A stretch of 64,000 nt of DNA. Source: Bartonella phoceensis. Lineage in GTDB: Bacteria > Pseudomonadota > Alphaproteobacteria > Rhizobiales > Rhizobiaceae. The stretch spans positions 124,001 to 188,000 of the forward strand of contig NZ_CADEAD010000002.1 in NCBI RefSeq assembly GCF_902825145.1. The letters are read 5' to 3'. The notes beneath the pieces were generated by a model. That model was not told where the DNA came from, ran no database searches, and saw only the letters and a list, made by a program, of their open reading frames with translations. The position numbers and the translations under genes were made by a program. This document shows, piece by piece, positions 1-9,573 of the stretch (the stretch's first letter is position 1; each line of letters opens with the position of its first letter).

Positions 1-20
1 GTTCGAAAATCTTTTTTCAT
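1..20 (-). CDS. sdhD: Succinate dehydrogenase membrane anchor SdhD (N-terminus only)
   Basis: Only the first six codons (M-K-K-D-F-R) lie in the window; the gene runs off the left edge. An ATG at position 20 on the minus strand follows a good ribosome binding site (GGAGAGG, 22-29) and starts 18 bases after the sdhC stop. SdhD, with SdhC, anchors complex II in the inner membrane and helps bind quinone and haem. The identity rests on position directly after sdhC and on the start, not on visible domains. Confidence 0.6.
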
Positions 21-38
21 AGCCTCTCCACCCCTCAG

Positions 39-440
39 CTAAACAATGCTATATCCAATAACCCAAATTGCAAAAGTAATAATAAGAGAAATAAACACTG
101 TAGCCCAGGCAGTTACTGTTGCCTTTTTTTTAGCCAAAAGGCTAGGTTTCAGATCCCAAACAATATGACGAAGTCCACCAACCATGTGATGGATCCCCGC
201 AAGTGTATAAAGCAACAAGATACAAAGTCCGAACCAAGAACTATAAATCTCATGAATTGTTTTGAATGTCTCAGCCCCACAGCTGACTGAAACTAACCAA
301 ACAGCAAGAAAGACTATTCCGAAATAAAGCGCTATACCAGTCATCCGATGCGCAATCGACATTGCCATCGTAATAGTCCAACGGTAAATACTTATATGGG
401 GAGAACGAGGGCGCTCTTTCATCCTGATTGTCTCTGTCAT
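39..440 (-). CDS. sdhC: Succinate dehydrogenase cytochrome b556 subunit SdhC
   Basis: Membrane anchor of complex II, which passes electrons from succinate to ubiquinone. From the ATG at 440 the protein has 133 residues, normal for the family. The N-terminal signature RPRSPHISIYRW (10-21) is followed by S-I-A-H-R-x-T-G (28-35), three membrane helices, and HHMVGGLRH (84-92), which holds the expected haem-ligand histidine. An in-frame start eight codons upstream exists, but 440 has an AGGG ribosome site at correct spacing and gives the usual N-terminus. The next gene is sdhD, so the sdhCDAB operon continues beyond the left edge. An SDHAF4-like complex II assembly gene lies at 18.6 kb. Confidence 0.95.
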   Translation of the reverse strand: MTETIRMKERPRSPHISIYRWTITMAMSIAHRMTGIALYFGIVFLAVWLVSVSCGAETFKTIHEIYSSWFGLCILLLYTLAGIHHMVGGLRHIVWDLKPSLLAKKKATVTAWATVFISLIITFAIWVIGYSIV

Positions 441-924
441 AAAATACCCTGACCTGATTTTCACTGCAGCTGCATCATAAGCGATAAGATTCGCACAAAA
501 TGACCACCTGCATTAGCATTTCCATTTATTTGGCACTTTAAAGATACCAATATCACAGGTCGGTTATCTCAAATAACGGATTAAAGGTCACGCACAAAAA
601 AACCGATCGTTCTACAGACAAGTAACTGTAAAAAACGTCTCAATCTAATATACTTTTATCTTCACGTCAAAGGTTTAACATCGTTTCTCAAATATAAATA
701 TGCATTTTTTCAAGTATACACATCCCCATCTCTAAATACGAATAATAACCCTTGGATTCTTGAATTCCAGCAAAGATTTAAGAGAAATAAGATGCAAAAA
801 ATCTGAGAAGAACAACATCTCACGTGCACTTTAAAACCCTTTTATTGCACTGTAACAAGAACTAAGAAAAGTAAACGAGCAACACACAAAACTGTTTATG
901 CATAAATTCTAGCAGACACAGCAT
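441..924. other. Intergenic region between sdhC and rplS
   Basis: AT-rich, with stops in all frames and no recognisable protein. It must hold the sdh promoter (reading left) and the end of the rplS transcript, but I cannot place either with confidence. No tRNA or riboswitch is visible. Confidence 0.6.
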
Positions 925-1365
925 TTATTCGGCAACTTGTGTTTCAGCATCTGCACGCATAGCTGCTGCTTGTGCAACTTCAGCAACCTTTTCGCCTTTT
1001 TTCCGGTGATCTCTCTTCTCAGCGATACGTGCAGCTTTACCCCTCAAACCACGAAGATAATAAAGTTTTGCACGACGCACTTTACCCCGACGCATAAGCT
1101 CAACACCTTCAATCAAAGGAGAATAAACCGGAAAGACACGTTCAACACCTTCACCATAAGAAATCTTGCGCACTGTAAAGGTCTCATTCAACCCACCACC
1201 TGAGCGCGCAATACAAATCCCTTCATAGGCCTGAACACGTGTACGTGTACCTTCGCTCACGCGTACCATAACACGAACTGTATCTCCTGGCTGAAAGGCT
1301 GGAAATTGGCGTTTTGCTTCAATCTTTGCACATTGTTCAGCTTCAAGCTGTGCGATAATATTCAT
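925..1365 (-). CDS. rplS: 50S ribosomal protein L19
   Basis: Structural protein of the large ribosomal subunit at the 30S-50S interface. The 146-residue product has the L19 core: [16 protein letters not shown], the segment around [23 protein letters not shown], and the basic [20 protein letters not shown]. The C-terminal Ala/Glu-rich tail beyond about residue 120 is common in rhizobial L19. It is the last gene of a minus-strand rimM-trmD-rplS set; trmD ends 215 bases upstream. Confidence 0.97.
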   Translation of the reverse strand: MNIIAQLEAEQCAKIEAKRQFPAFQPGDTVRVMVRVSEGTRTRVQAYEGICIARSGGGLNETFTVRKISYGEGVERVFPVYSPLIEGVELMRRGKVRRAKLYYLRGLRGKAARIAEKRDHRKKGEKVAEVAQAAAMRADAETQVAE

Positions 1366-1580
1366 TTCTTTTATCCTTCATGTTCTTTATCGAACAGTCA
1401 GAGCGCTCAACTCTTGCCAAAAAAGCCTTTTTACACAAAAAAGAAGTTCTTTAGGCTATGCGTTACGCAGGAGCGAATGCACCATTCCTTCAATTTTAAT
1501 TCTGGAACTACAGAAAACCCTTCAATTAAGAAAACTCTCCCAAAAGAAAGCTATTGCAATACACTACCTTACAATATGAA

Positions 1581-2279
1581 TCAAGTTTTCTGACGATTTT
1601 TATCATAACGCGCATAAAGATCAGGACGACGTTGACGTGTTAAGAGTTCGGATTGTTGTTGACGCCAATCTGCAATAGCTTTGTGATGACCTGATGTTAA
1701 TACTGGTGGAATGCTCCGTCCTTCGAAAAGAGAAGGACGCGTATACTGAGGATGCTCGAGCAAATCATTCTCAAAACTTTCACATCTTGCAGAAGCCTTA
1801 TTGCCCATAACTCCGGGAAGAAGACGTACAATTGCATCCAAGAGAACCAATGCCGCCGTTTCCCCCCCTGAAAGAATATAATCACCTATAGACACTTCTT
1901 CCAATTCCCGTGCTTCTATTATTCGCTCATCTACACCCTCAAAACGTCCACAAACTAATGTCACTCCCGATTCACGGACCAAAGAGCGGGCATAAGTTTG
2001 GTTAAAAAGCCGCCCACGCGGGCTCATCAACAATCTTGGTGAATCATTTGGACAACTATCAAGTGCAGCTGCTAACACATCTGCCCGCATGACCATACCA
2101 GCCCCCCCACCAGCTGGTGTGTCATCAACACTATGGTGTTTATCCAAAGCAAAATCCCTAATATGCACTGTCTCTAGCGACCATATTCCTCGCGCTAAAG
2201 CTTGTCCGGCTAGAGAATAACCCAAAAAACCAGGAAACATTTCAGGATAAAGTGTTAGAATACGCGCTTGAAATTTCAT
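1581..2279 (-). CDS. trmD: tRNA (guanine37-N1)-methyltransferase TrmD
   Basis: Methylates G37 next to the anticodon of tRNAs reading CNN codons, preventing +1 frameshifting. At 232 residues it is full length. The SPOUT trefoil-knot methyltransferase is clear: [11 protein letters not shown] at the N-terminus, [14 protein letters not shown] near 53-66, [15 protein letters not shown] near 108-122, and the AdoMet-binding knot [16 protein letters not shown] near 131-146. It lies between rimM and rplS. A degenerate extra copy of its first part lies just upstream (see 2310-2520). Confidence 0.97.
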   Translation of the reverse strand: MKFQARILTLYPEMFPGFLGYSLAGQALARGIWSLETVHIRDFALDKHHSVDDTPAGGGAGMVMRADVLAAALDSCPNDSPRLLMSPRGRLFNQTYARSLVRESGVTLVCGRFEGVDERIIEARELEEVSIGDYILSGGETAALVLLDAIVRLLPGVMGNKASARCESFENDLLEHPQYTRPSLFEGRSIPPVLTSGHHKAIADWRQQQSELLTRQRRPDLYARYDKNRQKT

Positions 2280-2309
2280 TTTTTCATTCTTTCATCCTTC
2301 TTTTTGGCA

Positions 2310-2520
2310 AAAACTGTATCAAACCAGCACCAATCGGTCTATCATCAACACTATAGTGTTTAACCAAAGCAAGACCGTTCATCGACTCTATACAAAACGT
2401 CCACATCCCTTGCTTTAAAGCTTGCCTACTAAGAAATAACTCAAAAATTCAGGAAATATTTGAAAATAAGGTGGCCAGCATATGTTAAGTGAAAGCACGT
2501 TCTTGCATTCTTTTACTTTC
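2310..2520 (-). pseudogene. Decayed duplicate of the trmD 5' end
   Basis: Read on the plus strand, this stretch mirrors the trmD start region about 200 bases to the left. ATCATCAACACTATAGTGTT (2341-2360) matches TCATCAACACTATGGTGTT in trmD. CTTTAAAGCTTG then AATTCAGGAAATATTTGAAA match CGCTAAAGCTTG and AACCAGGAAACATTTCAGGA. The match continues past the start codon into the leader. Numerous substitutions and indels destroy the frame, so it is an old partial tandem duplication and not a gene. Confidence 0.85.
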
Positions 2521-2569
2521 CACTTTATTTTTGCTTTCACTTTTATTTGTTTGGTTCAAGTTTTTTCCT

Positions 2570-3112
2570 TTAAATCTTTTCTCCTGCATCACTTAAACCA
2601 GCAGCCACGGGATCAACAACAAGAAAACCAGAAGCAATGCAAATTTCTGGCACGGCTACTTTACTAAAGGGAATAAGCACAGTTTTGCCCGTATTCAAAC
2701 GCATTTCAAGCAAATCACCAGCCCCAAAATTAAAAAAACCACTCACCTCGCCCAACATTTTACCAACACAATCCTGAACACGAAGCCCAATTAAATCAAC
2801 TTGATAAAATTCATCCTCAGCCAAATCATCCATCAATTGATCACGAGCAACATAAAGGCGAATCCCTTTTAAGTTTTCAGCAGCATTACGATCTTCAATC
2901 CCTTTAAAATGCACAATCGCATTACTTTTTTGCATGCGAAGAGTTACAATTTCATAAGACTGCCCCATATCATCATAAAGGGTTCCATAAGCCTTTAAAT
3001 TTTGTGGCTTATCACTTAAAATTTTAACCAAAATATCCCCTTTTGTACCATGAGCTGAACCAATAATGGCAAGATAGACTTTATTTTTAAGCTTTTTTTT
3101 ACTATATTTCAT
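2570..3112 (-). CDS. rimM: Ribosome maturation factor RimM
   Basis: Assists maturation of the 30S head by binding ribosomal protein S19. It is 180 residues long, normal size. The N-terminal RimM beta-barrel starts with YLAIIGSAHGTKGDILVK. The C-terminal PRC-barrel half includes DEFYQVDLIGLRVQD, G-E-V-S-G-F-F-N-F-G-A-G-D-L-L-E and TVLIPFSK. It heads the rimM-trmD-rplS run, but the usual upstream partner rpsP is about 16 kb away at 18951-19316. Confidence 0.95.
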   Translation of the reverse strand: MKYSKKKLKNKVYLAIIGSAHGTKGDILVKILSDKPQNLKAYGTLYDDMGQSYEIVTLRMQKSNAIVHFKGIEDRNAAENLKGIRLYVARDQLMDDLAEDEFYQVDLIGLRVQDCVGKMLGEVSGFFNFGAGDLLEMRLNTGKTVLIPFSKVAVPEICIASGFLVVDPVAAGLSDAGEKI

Positions 3113-3243
3113 GAAAAAATGTTGTCTCTCGAAAATGAAATTTTCAATTTCATAGTTTTCTACTCAATCTTGTTGCCATATCAGAAATTTTCCAAAAAGT
3201 CTTTCTTGGTAACAAAAGCAAATTAATTAAAAGGAGAAGTGTT

Positions 3244-4053
3244 ATGGCAAATGTTATGCTGTTTTATAAAGATATCACCCCAATCAACAAAGTTTCTCAT
3301 AAAAATCTGAAATTTGCGCCTCCAAGTGATATGTCCTTCGCCAAAGATACCCACTGGGTTCCTTTAGCAAGTAGTGAATATTTTCAAGCAGCATTAGATT
3401 ATCCCATCTTGTTTATGTGTGCAGAAGATGAACAAAAGAAACGGCATTATACATCCGCTGCTCTTGTTGGTCTTTCGAACGATGAAAATGACTACATTTC
3501 TTCTGATAAAAGTTGGAAAACACATACTTATGTTCCAGCTTTTGTCCGCCGTTATCCCTTTGTTCTTGCCCAAATTAGCAATGAAAAAGAGCTTTCTGTT
3601 TGTTTTGATCAAAAATCAGGTATGTTTAATGAAGTTGCGGGTACAGAACTTTTTAATTCCGATGGCTCTATTTCTCCTTTTATGGAGGAACGTATTCGTT
3701 TTCTTGAAAGCTTTAAAATTGCTATGGAAAGAACTGCTGAATTTATTGACGCCCTTGTGGATATGGATCTTCTTAGTCAAAAATCCATCAATGTGAAAAA
3801 CGACAAAGGTCTTTCAGCGCAATTAGAACATTTTTGGATTGTTGATGAAGAAAAGCTGAACAAACTCTCTGCAAGCCAACTTGCCAAACTTCATAAAAAT
3901 GGCTTTTTGGGATTAATCTTTGCGCATCTTATGTCAACGAACAATCTTTTAAAAATACTCTCTCTAAAAGGTGAAAAGCAGCTTATCAATCGTGAAGAGC
4001 AACCGCAAAATGAAAAGAGTAAAGAACCTACAAAGAAAGAGACTCTCAATTAA
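3244..4053 (+). CDS. SapC family protein
   Basis: A 269-residue protein of the SapC family (named for a Campylobacter S-layer gene), common in alphaproteobacteria and without a settled role. Visible family features are the N-terminal segment with HWVPLASSEYF-x-AALDYPILF, the central YVPAFVRRYPFVLA, the FNEVAGTELFNSDG stretch, and a C-terminal part resembling a target-recognition domain. There is no signal peptide or membrane helix. The ATG at 3244 follows AAAAGGAGAAGTGTT, a strong ribosome site. xerC starts 3 bases after its stop, so the two are probably co-transcribed. It should not be confused with the SapC subunit of the Sap peptide ABC transporter, which is unrelated. Confidence 0.85.
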   Translation: MANVMLFYKDITPINKVSHKNLKFAPPSDMSFAKDTHWVPLASSEYFQAALDYPILFMCAEDEQKKRHYTSAALVGLSNDENDYISSDKSWKTHTYVPAFVRRYPFVLAQISNEKELSVCFDQKSGMFNEVAGTELFNSDGSISPFMEERIRFLESFKIAMERTAEFIDALVDMDLLSQKSINVKNDKGLSAQLEHFWIVDEEKLNKLSASQLAKLHKNGFLGLIFAHLMSTNNLLKILSLKGEKQLINREEQPQNEKSKEPTKKETLN

Positions 4054-4056
4054 GAA

Positions 4057-5025
4057 ATGTCCATAAAAGATGACACGAGAAAAGATAAAAATGTTCCTCT
4101 CGTTCCAACAGATCATGCTATTTTAGCCGCACGAAAAAATTGGCTGGAGTGTCTGCTGCAAACACGTCGTATGGCCGTACAGACAGTACAGGCCTATGAA
4201 CGTGATACACGGCAATTTTTGTCTTTTCTCTGTCAACATTTAGGCCATGAACCAACCTTTAGTGATCTCGCCAATTTACGCGTTATGGACTTGCGTGCTT
4301 ATTTGGCTTATCGCCGTACGTACAATATAAGTGCTCGTTCTTTAAGCCGAGGGATAGCTGGTTTACGTTCTTTTTTCAGCTATTTATCCCGTGAAGGACT
4401 TGTTAACATCCCTGCTGCTAAACTAATCCGGACCCCAAAACACCCAAAATCATTGCCAAAACCTTTAACGGTAAAATCAGCACTGCATTTGGTCAAACCA
4501 GAAAATCAACAAGAAAATAAACCTTGGATCATCGCTCGTAACACAGCTGTTTTAATGCTTCTCTATGGCTGTGGAATGCGAATATCAGAAGCCTTAAGCC
4601 TCACACAAGAACAGTTTTCTGATCCCCAAAAAACAAGTTTATTTGTAACCGGAAAAGGCGGGAAAACGCGCCTTGTTCCTCTCATAAAAGTGGTTCATGA
4701 AGCTGTGCAGGATTATCTCAAATGCTGCCCTTATCCTTTACTAGATAACCAACCAATATTCCGCGGTGCCCGAGGTGGTCCCCTGCAACCAGCTATTATT
4801 CAACGCTCTATACGCGACTTACGTACGTATCTTGGTTTACCAGAAACCACCACCCCACACACACTACGCCATTCTTTTGCCACTCATCTTTTATCACGGG
4901 GAGGGGATTTACGTACTATTCAAGAACTTCTTGGTCATGCCTGTCTTTCTACCACACAAGTCTATACCCATGTTGATACAGACCACTTATTGGAAATTTA
5001 TCAAAAAGCGCATCCCCGTTCTTGA
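4057..5025 (+). CDS. xerC: Tyrosine recombinase XerC
   Basis: Works with XerD at dif to resolve chromosome dimers before cell division. The 322-residue protein has an N-terminal SAM-like DNA-binding domain (about 25-115) and a C-terminal catalytic domain. The full catalytic set is visible: R175 (GCGMRISEAL), K200 or K203 (TGKGGKTR), H268 and R271 (HTLRHSFATHLL), H294 (LLGHACLSTTQ) and nucleophile Y303 (QVYTHVD). It starts 3 bases after the SapC-family stop. The N-terminus, beginning DDTRKDKN, is slightly longer than usual. XerC rather than XerD is chosen because a better XerD candidate lies at 59333-60271; the split is by similarity as remembered. Confidence 0.9.
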   Translation: MSIKDDTRKDKNVPLVPTDHAILAARKNWLECLLQTRRMAVQTVQAYERDTRQFLSFLCQHLGHEPTFSDLANLRVMDLRAYLAYRRTYNISARSLSRGIAGLRSFFSYLSREGLVNIPAAKLIRTPKHPKSLPKPLTVKSALHLVKPENQQENKPWIIARNTAVLMLLYGCGMRISEALSLTQEQFSDPQKTSLFVTGKGGKTRLVPLIKVVHEAVQDYLKCCPYPLLDNQPIFRGARGGPLQPAIIQRSIRDLRTYLGLPETTTPHTLRHSFATHLLSRGGDLRTIQELLGHACLSTTQVYTHVDTDHLLEIYQKAHPRS

Positions 5026-5047
5026 AAAATTTTCCTGAATAGGACAA

Positions 5048-5326
5048 TCAAACAGATTCAACTTCAAGTGCTAAAGCATGAACACAGGTTGCGAGCTCTT
5101 TTTGTAGAACTTGATAAATTGCGCGATGGATTTCCACACGTGTCATCCCTGAAAAAGAAGAAGACAGAATTTTCACGCGAAAATGCGTTTCTCCTTTACC
5201 ATCAAAAGCATGTTCATCATGAGGATGCCCCTCATGAAGATGACTTTCGTTAATAACATCAAGTTTTTGCGGATGAAAAGCATCTTGGAGCTTTCTTTTG
5301 ATTATTGTTTGAATTGTTGTAGACAT
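5048..5326 (-). CDS. bolA: BolA family protein
   Basis: Small BolA-fold protein, probably a partner of monothiol glutaredoxins in iron-sulfur trafficking or stress morphology. From the ATG at 5326 it has 92 residues. The core H-F-R-V-K-I-L-S-S-S-F-S-G-M-T-R-V-E-I-H-R then I-Y-Q-V-L is the BolA motif region, and the C-terminus HALALEVES is typical of the alphaproteobacterial form. A longer in-frame start at 5401 exists, but 5326 has an AAGGAA ribosome site and the usual MSTTIQ N-terminus. It is convergent with xerC and divergent from the J-domain gene at 5447, the standard rhizobial bolA/dnaJ-like/cobS arrangement. Confidence 0.92.
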   Translation of the reverse strand: MSTTIQTIIKRKLQDAFHPQKLDVINESHLHEGHPHDEHAFDGKGETHFRVKILSSSFSGMTRVEIHRAIYQVLQKELATCVHALALEVESV

Positions 5327-5446
5327 ACTTATTCCTTCATAAAATGAACGATGCAGTGTACTTTTCTCAGTATCAAATAAGTGTGAAAACAAATTTTTCA
5401 AAAGTCAATTCTTGTAAAATCGATTGATTTTGCATAAATCAAGAAC

Positions 5447-6067
5447 ATGACAATAACATCTAAATTATTCGATTCAATTCGTATAAGCTCTAATAAAAAA
5501 CAAAAATCTAAACCAGAAGCACAACAGTGCCAATGGGAAGGGTGTGAAAAAGCGGCATCCCACAAAGCACCAGCGGGTCGAAATCACGAAGGTCAATATC
5601 TACACTTTTGCATCGAACATGTACGTTCCTACAATAAAAATTTTAATTACTTCTCTGGTCTTAGTGATAAAGATATAGCAAAATTCCAAAAAGATGCCCT
5701 TATAGGGCATCGCCCAACATGGCCTACTGATTTTAGCAATGGGACATCGAAAAAAACAGCTACCAACTATGCACAAATCCGCTCTGGTACAGCTGCCTAT
5801 CAAAATCGGATGCGCGATCCATTCACACTGTTTACAAAACGCTATCCAACAAACAGCTCCTTACGAAGATTAAAACCCTTGGAAGCCAAAGCTTTTGATA
5901 CCTTGGGGTTACCAGCAAATGCTTCAGCTGAAGATATTAAAACAAAATATAAAGAACTGGTAAAAAAGCATCATCCTGATTCCAATGGTGGCAATCGTTC
6001 TTCAGAAGAACGCTTTCGCGACGTTTTGCACGCCTATAATTTGCTTAAAAAGGCTGGTTGGTGCTGA
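5447..6067 (+). CDS. DnaJ (J-domain) family co-chaperone
   Basis: A 206-residue protein with a J domain at its extreme C-terminus (about 148-206). The HPD motif at 176-178 (KKHHPDSNGG) is the part that stimulates Hsp70 ATPase. The N-terminal half has a Cys/His cluster, C-Q-W-E-G-C at 28-33 and H-F-C-I-E-H at 53-58, that could bind a metal. It is not DnaJ itself: it lacks the Gly/Phe region and CxxCxGxG repeats. It stands before cobS and divergent from bolA, a conserved grouping in rhizobia. Its client is unknown. Confidence 0.88.
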   Translation: MTITSKLFDSIRISSNKKQKSKPEAQQCQWEGCEKAASHKAPAGRNHEGQYLHFCIEHVRSYNKNFNYFSGLSDKDIAKFQKDALIGHRPTWPTDFSNGTSKKTATNYAQIRSGTAAYQNRMRDPFTLFTKRYPTNSSLRRLKPLEAKAFDTLGLPANASAEDIKTKYKELVKKHHPDSNGGNRSSEERFRDVLHAYNLLKKAGWC

Positions 6068-6264
6068 GAAAGTATGTACCCTATAAAAACAGTTTTCTCG
6101 CTTGTGCCATCATTGTTTGCTTTCGCAAAATACCATAGAGTATAGAGCAAAGGATTTCTTTCATATCCAAGACTTTTATGATAGGGCATTGCATAAGTAC
6201 TCTAACTTTAGTATCGTTTTTAATCAATAAAAATAAATAGCATCCTTCCCCTTCCAGTAAAACA

Positions 6265-7251
6265 ATGACCAAAACGAATCTTACAGTTGAAAATGTACCC
6301 GATATTACACTCTGTGCCCGTGATGTGTTTCATATTGAAACGGATATGAAAATTCCTGCTTTTAGCATAAAGAGTCCCCATGTTCCTGATGTAGATCCTG
6401 ATTATCTTTTTGATCAGCAAACAACTTTAGCGGTTTTAGCAGGTTTTACATTTAACCGCCGTGTCATGGTCTCTGGCTATCACGGCACAGGTAAGTCAAC
6501 ACATATTGAACAAGTTGCTGCACGTCTCAACTGGCCCTGTATCCGAATTAATCTCGACAGTCATGTCAGTCGTATTGATCTGGTAGGAAAAGATGCTATT
6601 GTTTTAAAAGATGGTTTACAAATTACTGAATTTAAAGAAGGCATTTTGCCATGGGCTTATCAAAATAATGTTGCTCTTGTTTTTGATGAATATGATGCAG
6701 GACGCCCTGATGTTATGTTTGTCATCCAACGCGTCCTTGAAGCCTCTGGAAGACTAAGCTTGCTTGATCAAAGTCGTGTTATTGCTCCTCATCCAGCATT
6801 TCGTCTTTTTGCAACTGCTAATACCGTTGGTCTTGGCGATACAACAGGGCTCTATCATGGTACACAACAAATCAACCAAGCTCAAATGGATCGTTGGTCG
6901 ATTGTGACGATACTCAATTATTTACCCCATGATAAAGAGGTTGATATTGTTTGTTCAAAGGTTAAATTTTTTCAGACAACAGAAGGGAAAAAGACGATTT
7001 CACAAATGGTTCATGTTGCTGATATGGTACGTCAATCTTTTATCAATGGAGATCTCTCAACAGTCATGAGTCCGCGTACTGTTATCACTTGGGCAGAAAA
7101 TACGACAATTTTTCAAAATGCTGGTTTTGCCTTTCGGCTTACCTTTCTCAATAAATGTGATGAACTCGAACGTGCCATGGTGGCAGAATTTTATCAACGC
7201 GCTTTTGGAGAAGAGCTTTCTGAATCACGCGTTCATGGTGTTTCGCCTTAA
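6265..7251 (+). CDS. cobS: Cobaltochelatase subunit CobS (AAA+ ATPase)
   Basis: AAA+ ATPase that with CobT forms the chaperone ring of aerobic cobaltochelatase, driving CobN to insert cobalt into hydrogenobyrinic acid diamide. At 328 residues it is full length. Walker A is GYHGTGKST (71-79) and Walker B is [10 protein letters not shown] near 133-142. The arginine-finger region R-L-F-A-T-A-N-T and the C-terminal [21 protein letters not shown] are CobS hallmarks. cobT follows after 14 bases, clearly co-transcribed. No other cob gene is seen here, and Bartonella is not known to make cobalamin, so the substrate may differ. Confidence 0.93.
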   Translation: MTKTNLTVENVPDITLCARDVFHIETDMKIPAFSIKSPHVPDVDPDYLFDQQTTLAVLAGFTFNRRVMVSGYHGTGKSTHIEQVAARLNWPCIRINLDSHVSRIDLVGKDAIVLKDGLQITEFKEGILPWAYQNNVALVFDEYDAGRPDVMFVIQRVLEASGRLSLLDQSRVIAPHPAFRLFATANTVGLGDTTGLYHGTQQINQAQMDRWSIVTILNYLPHDKEVDIVCSKVKFFQTTEGKKTISQMVHVADMVRQSFINGDLSTVMSPRTVITWAENTTIFQNAGFAFRLTFLNKCDELERAMVAEFYQRAFGEELSESRVHGVSP

Positions 7252-7265
7252 GGAATCTGTCAATC

Positions 7266-9176
7266 ATGACCACCGATGCTGGCGACTACGACAAAAACCT
7301 AACCAACGACTCTTCCAACAATACTTTTGATGCTGAAACCTTTAAAAAAGCACTTTCCACCTGTATCCGCGCCATTGCTGGCACATCCAAGCTTAAAGTT
7401 TCCTTTAGCCATAACAGACCATCTTTGAATGAAAATTATGCACGTTTACCGGAATTGCCGCCCCACGCAACACATAAAGATATAACGGTTAGCCGCGGGT
7501 TAGGCGATTCCATGGCTCTACGTACCGTATGGCATGATAAGCGTATTCACAAACAATTGGCTCCTCCAGAAGCAGAAGCACGTGCAATCTTTGATACTCT
7601 CGAGCAAACGCGCGTTGAAGCAATCGGCACTTTAAGTATGGAAGGAATTGCACAAAATCTTGATGGAATGCTCGCCGATAAATATCAAAGAGCGCATTAT
7701 GAAAAGATCAGTAGTCAAAGTGAAGCTCCTATCCAAGAAGCCATTGCACTTTTATTACGCGAAAAAACAACAGCACGCCCTCCCCCAAAAGAAGCAGGAC
7801 CTGTATTAGAATTATGGCGTCAAGAAATCGAACAAAAAGCTGCCACGGAACTGAATGAACTAACCCACCATATTTACAACCAACATGCTTTTGCACGGGT
7901 TGTTCGTAAAATGCTTGTTTCGTTAAAAATGACTGCTCAGCTAGAAGAAACATCTGACAGTGAAAACAATAAAAAATTAAAAAGCGCGTGTGAACCTCAA
8001 AATCAAACAAAAAAGGAAAGCGAAAACCAAAAACACGCCAAAAGTGAAGAGCAAACAGCAACTGAAAAAGAAAGCGATGCACAAGACAACGGAAAAACTC
8101 AAGCAACACAATCAAATGGCAATGATCAAGCCGAAGAAGAACAACAAAGAAGCCCTTGGCAAGAAAAATCAAGCCAGTCCAAACGTCTTTCCACCATTTT
8201 AGAAAAAATGGATAAGCTTACTGATTATAAAGTTTTTACCCGTCAATTTGATGAAGTTTTGGAAGCAACGAACTTTTGTTCTGAAAGTGAATTGGATCAC
8301 TTGCGTGGTTATCTTGATAAACAAATCAATCATCTCCAAAGCATTGTTGGGCGCTTAGCAAATCGCCTACAACGCCGCCTTATGGCACAACAAAATCGCA
8401 ATTGGAATTTTGACCTTGAAGAAGGGTATCTCGATACAGCACGACTCCCCCGCCTTATCATTGATCCAATGCAACCGCTTTCTTTCAAAATGGAAAGCAA
8501 TACCCACTTTCGTGATACTGTTGTTTCACTCCTCATTGATAATTCAGGCTCAATGCGAGGACGTCCCATTACTGTTGCAGCAAGTTGTGCAGATATTTTA
8601 GCACAAACGCTTGAGCGTTGTGGTGTCAAAGTTGAAATTTTAGGCTTTACCACAAAAACTTGGAAAGGTGGAAAATCACGCGAACAGTGGTTAAAGCAAA
8701 ACAAACCCAATCAACCTGGACGCCTTAATGATTTGTGTCATATCATTTATAAAAGTGCTGATATTCCATGGCGCCGCGCACGGCGCAACTTAGGTCTCAT
8801 GATGCAAGAAGGATTGTTGAAAGAAAATATCGATGGTGAAGCCTTAATTTGGGCGCACCAACGCCTTGTATCACGATGTGAACAACGTCGCATTCTCATG
8901 ATCATTTCTGATGGAGCTCCTGTTGATGATTCGACACTATCGGTTAATTCCAGTAATTATCTGGAAAAACATTTACGCGCGGTGATTCAAGAAATCCAAA
9001 CATATTCTCCTATAGAACTGATTGCCATTGGAATTGGTCACGATGTCACACGCTACTATCAACATGCTGTAACAATTATGAATGCTGAAGAACTTGCCAG
9101 CGCTATAACAAAACAATTAGAAGTGCTCTTTAGTGATAAAAAACACATCCTTAATAAAACTAAAAAAACTTTTTAA
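7266..9176 (+). CDS. cobT: Cobaltochelatase subunit CobT (VWA-domain protein)
   Basis: Partner of CobS. The 636-residue product has the CobT layout. An N-terminal domain (about 1-210) with [14 protein letters not shown] is followed by a low-complexity Lys/Glu/Gln-rich linker (about 220-300). A coiled-coil stretch comes next (about 300-385), then a C-terminal von Willebrand A domain with the metal-ion site D-N-S-G-S (425-429) and [14 protein letters not shown] near 545-558. The MIDAS residues are intact, so a working complex with CobS is likely. The frame is open throughout with no decay, which argues for selection despite the apparent lack of a cobalamin pathway. Confidence 0.93.
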   Translation: MTTDAGDYDKNLTNDSSNNTFDAETFKKALSTCIRAIAGTSKLKVSFSHNRPSLNENYARLPELPPHATHKDITVSRGLGDSMALRTVWHDKRIHKQLAPPEAEARAIFDTLEQTRVEAIGTLSMEGIAQNLDGMLADKYQRAHYEKISSQSEAPIQEAIALLLREKTTARPPPKEAGPVLELWRQEIEQKAATELNELTHHIYNQHAFARVVRKMLVSLKMTAQLEETSDSENNKKLKSACEPQNQTKKESENQKHAKSEEQTATEKESDAQDNGKTQATQSNGNDQAEEEQQRSPWQEKSSQSKRLSTILEKMDKLTDYKVFTRQFDEVLEATNFCSESELDHLRGYLDKQINHLQSIVGRLANRLQRRLMAQQNRNWNFDLEEGYLDTARLPRLIIDPMQPLSFKMESNTHFRDTVVSLLIDNSGSMRGRPITVAASCADILAQTLERCGVKVEILGFTTKTWKGGKSREQWLKQNKPNQPGRLNDLCHIIYKSADIPWRRARRNLGLMMQEGLLKENIDGEALIWAHQRLVSRCEQRRILMIISDGAPVDDSTLSVNSSNYLEKHLRAVIQEIQTYSPIELIAIGIGHDVTRYYQHAVTIMNAEELASAITKQLEVLFSDKKHILNKTKKTF

Positions 9177-9573
9177 ATCAGCAATATGATAACATGTTGT
9201 AATCTTGAAATATGCGGCTATACAAACTGGCACCATCACTATCTTTGCCAGCCCTCAATATTGCCAAAGATTTTCACATTTAAATGCTTCAAGAAAAGCA
9301 TTTTTAGTTTTTTCTTTAAATGATTTTTACCCACACATCCCTATTTGTGACATACAAATGAACAATCTTTACTAACTTATGATGAGAGGGTTTGAAATCA
9401 GAGAATCTCGTTGGATTAGAGACTCTCATTCAAGTTGCAAAATGATAAATTATCATTATAAATCAATTCGTCATTATAAATAACATTATACTACATATAC
9501 TGTTAAAATATTTCTCATACAAGACAAAGCAAACCTCTCCCACCTTTAAGAATAAGAATGGGGCACATAAATA
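9177..9573. other. Intergenic region between cobT and yhhQ
   Basis: AT-rich convergent gap with no recognisable coding sequence on either strand. A run with repeated TAAATTATCATTATAAATCA-like AT sequence lies at 9448-9490. In related genomes other genes can stand between cobT and rpmB; I see no identifiable remnant. Confidence 0.5.

Noticed and set aside
3244..4053. SapC subunit of the Sap peptide ABC transporter
   Set aside because: The protein is soluble with no membrane helices; it belongs to the unrelated SapC family named after an S-layer gene.
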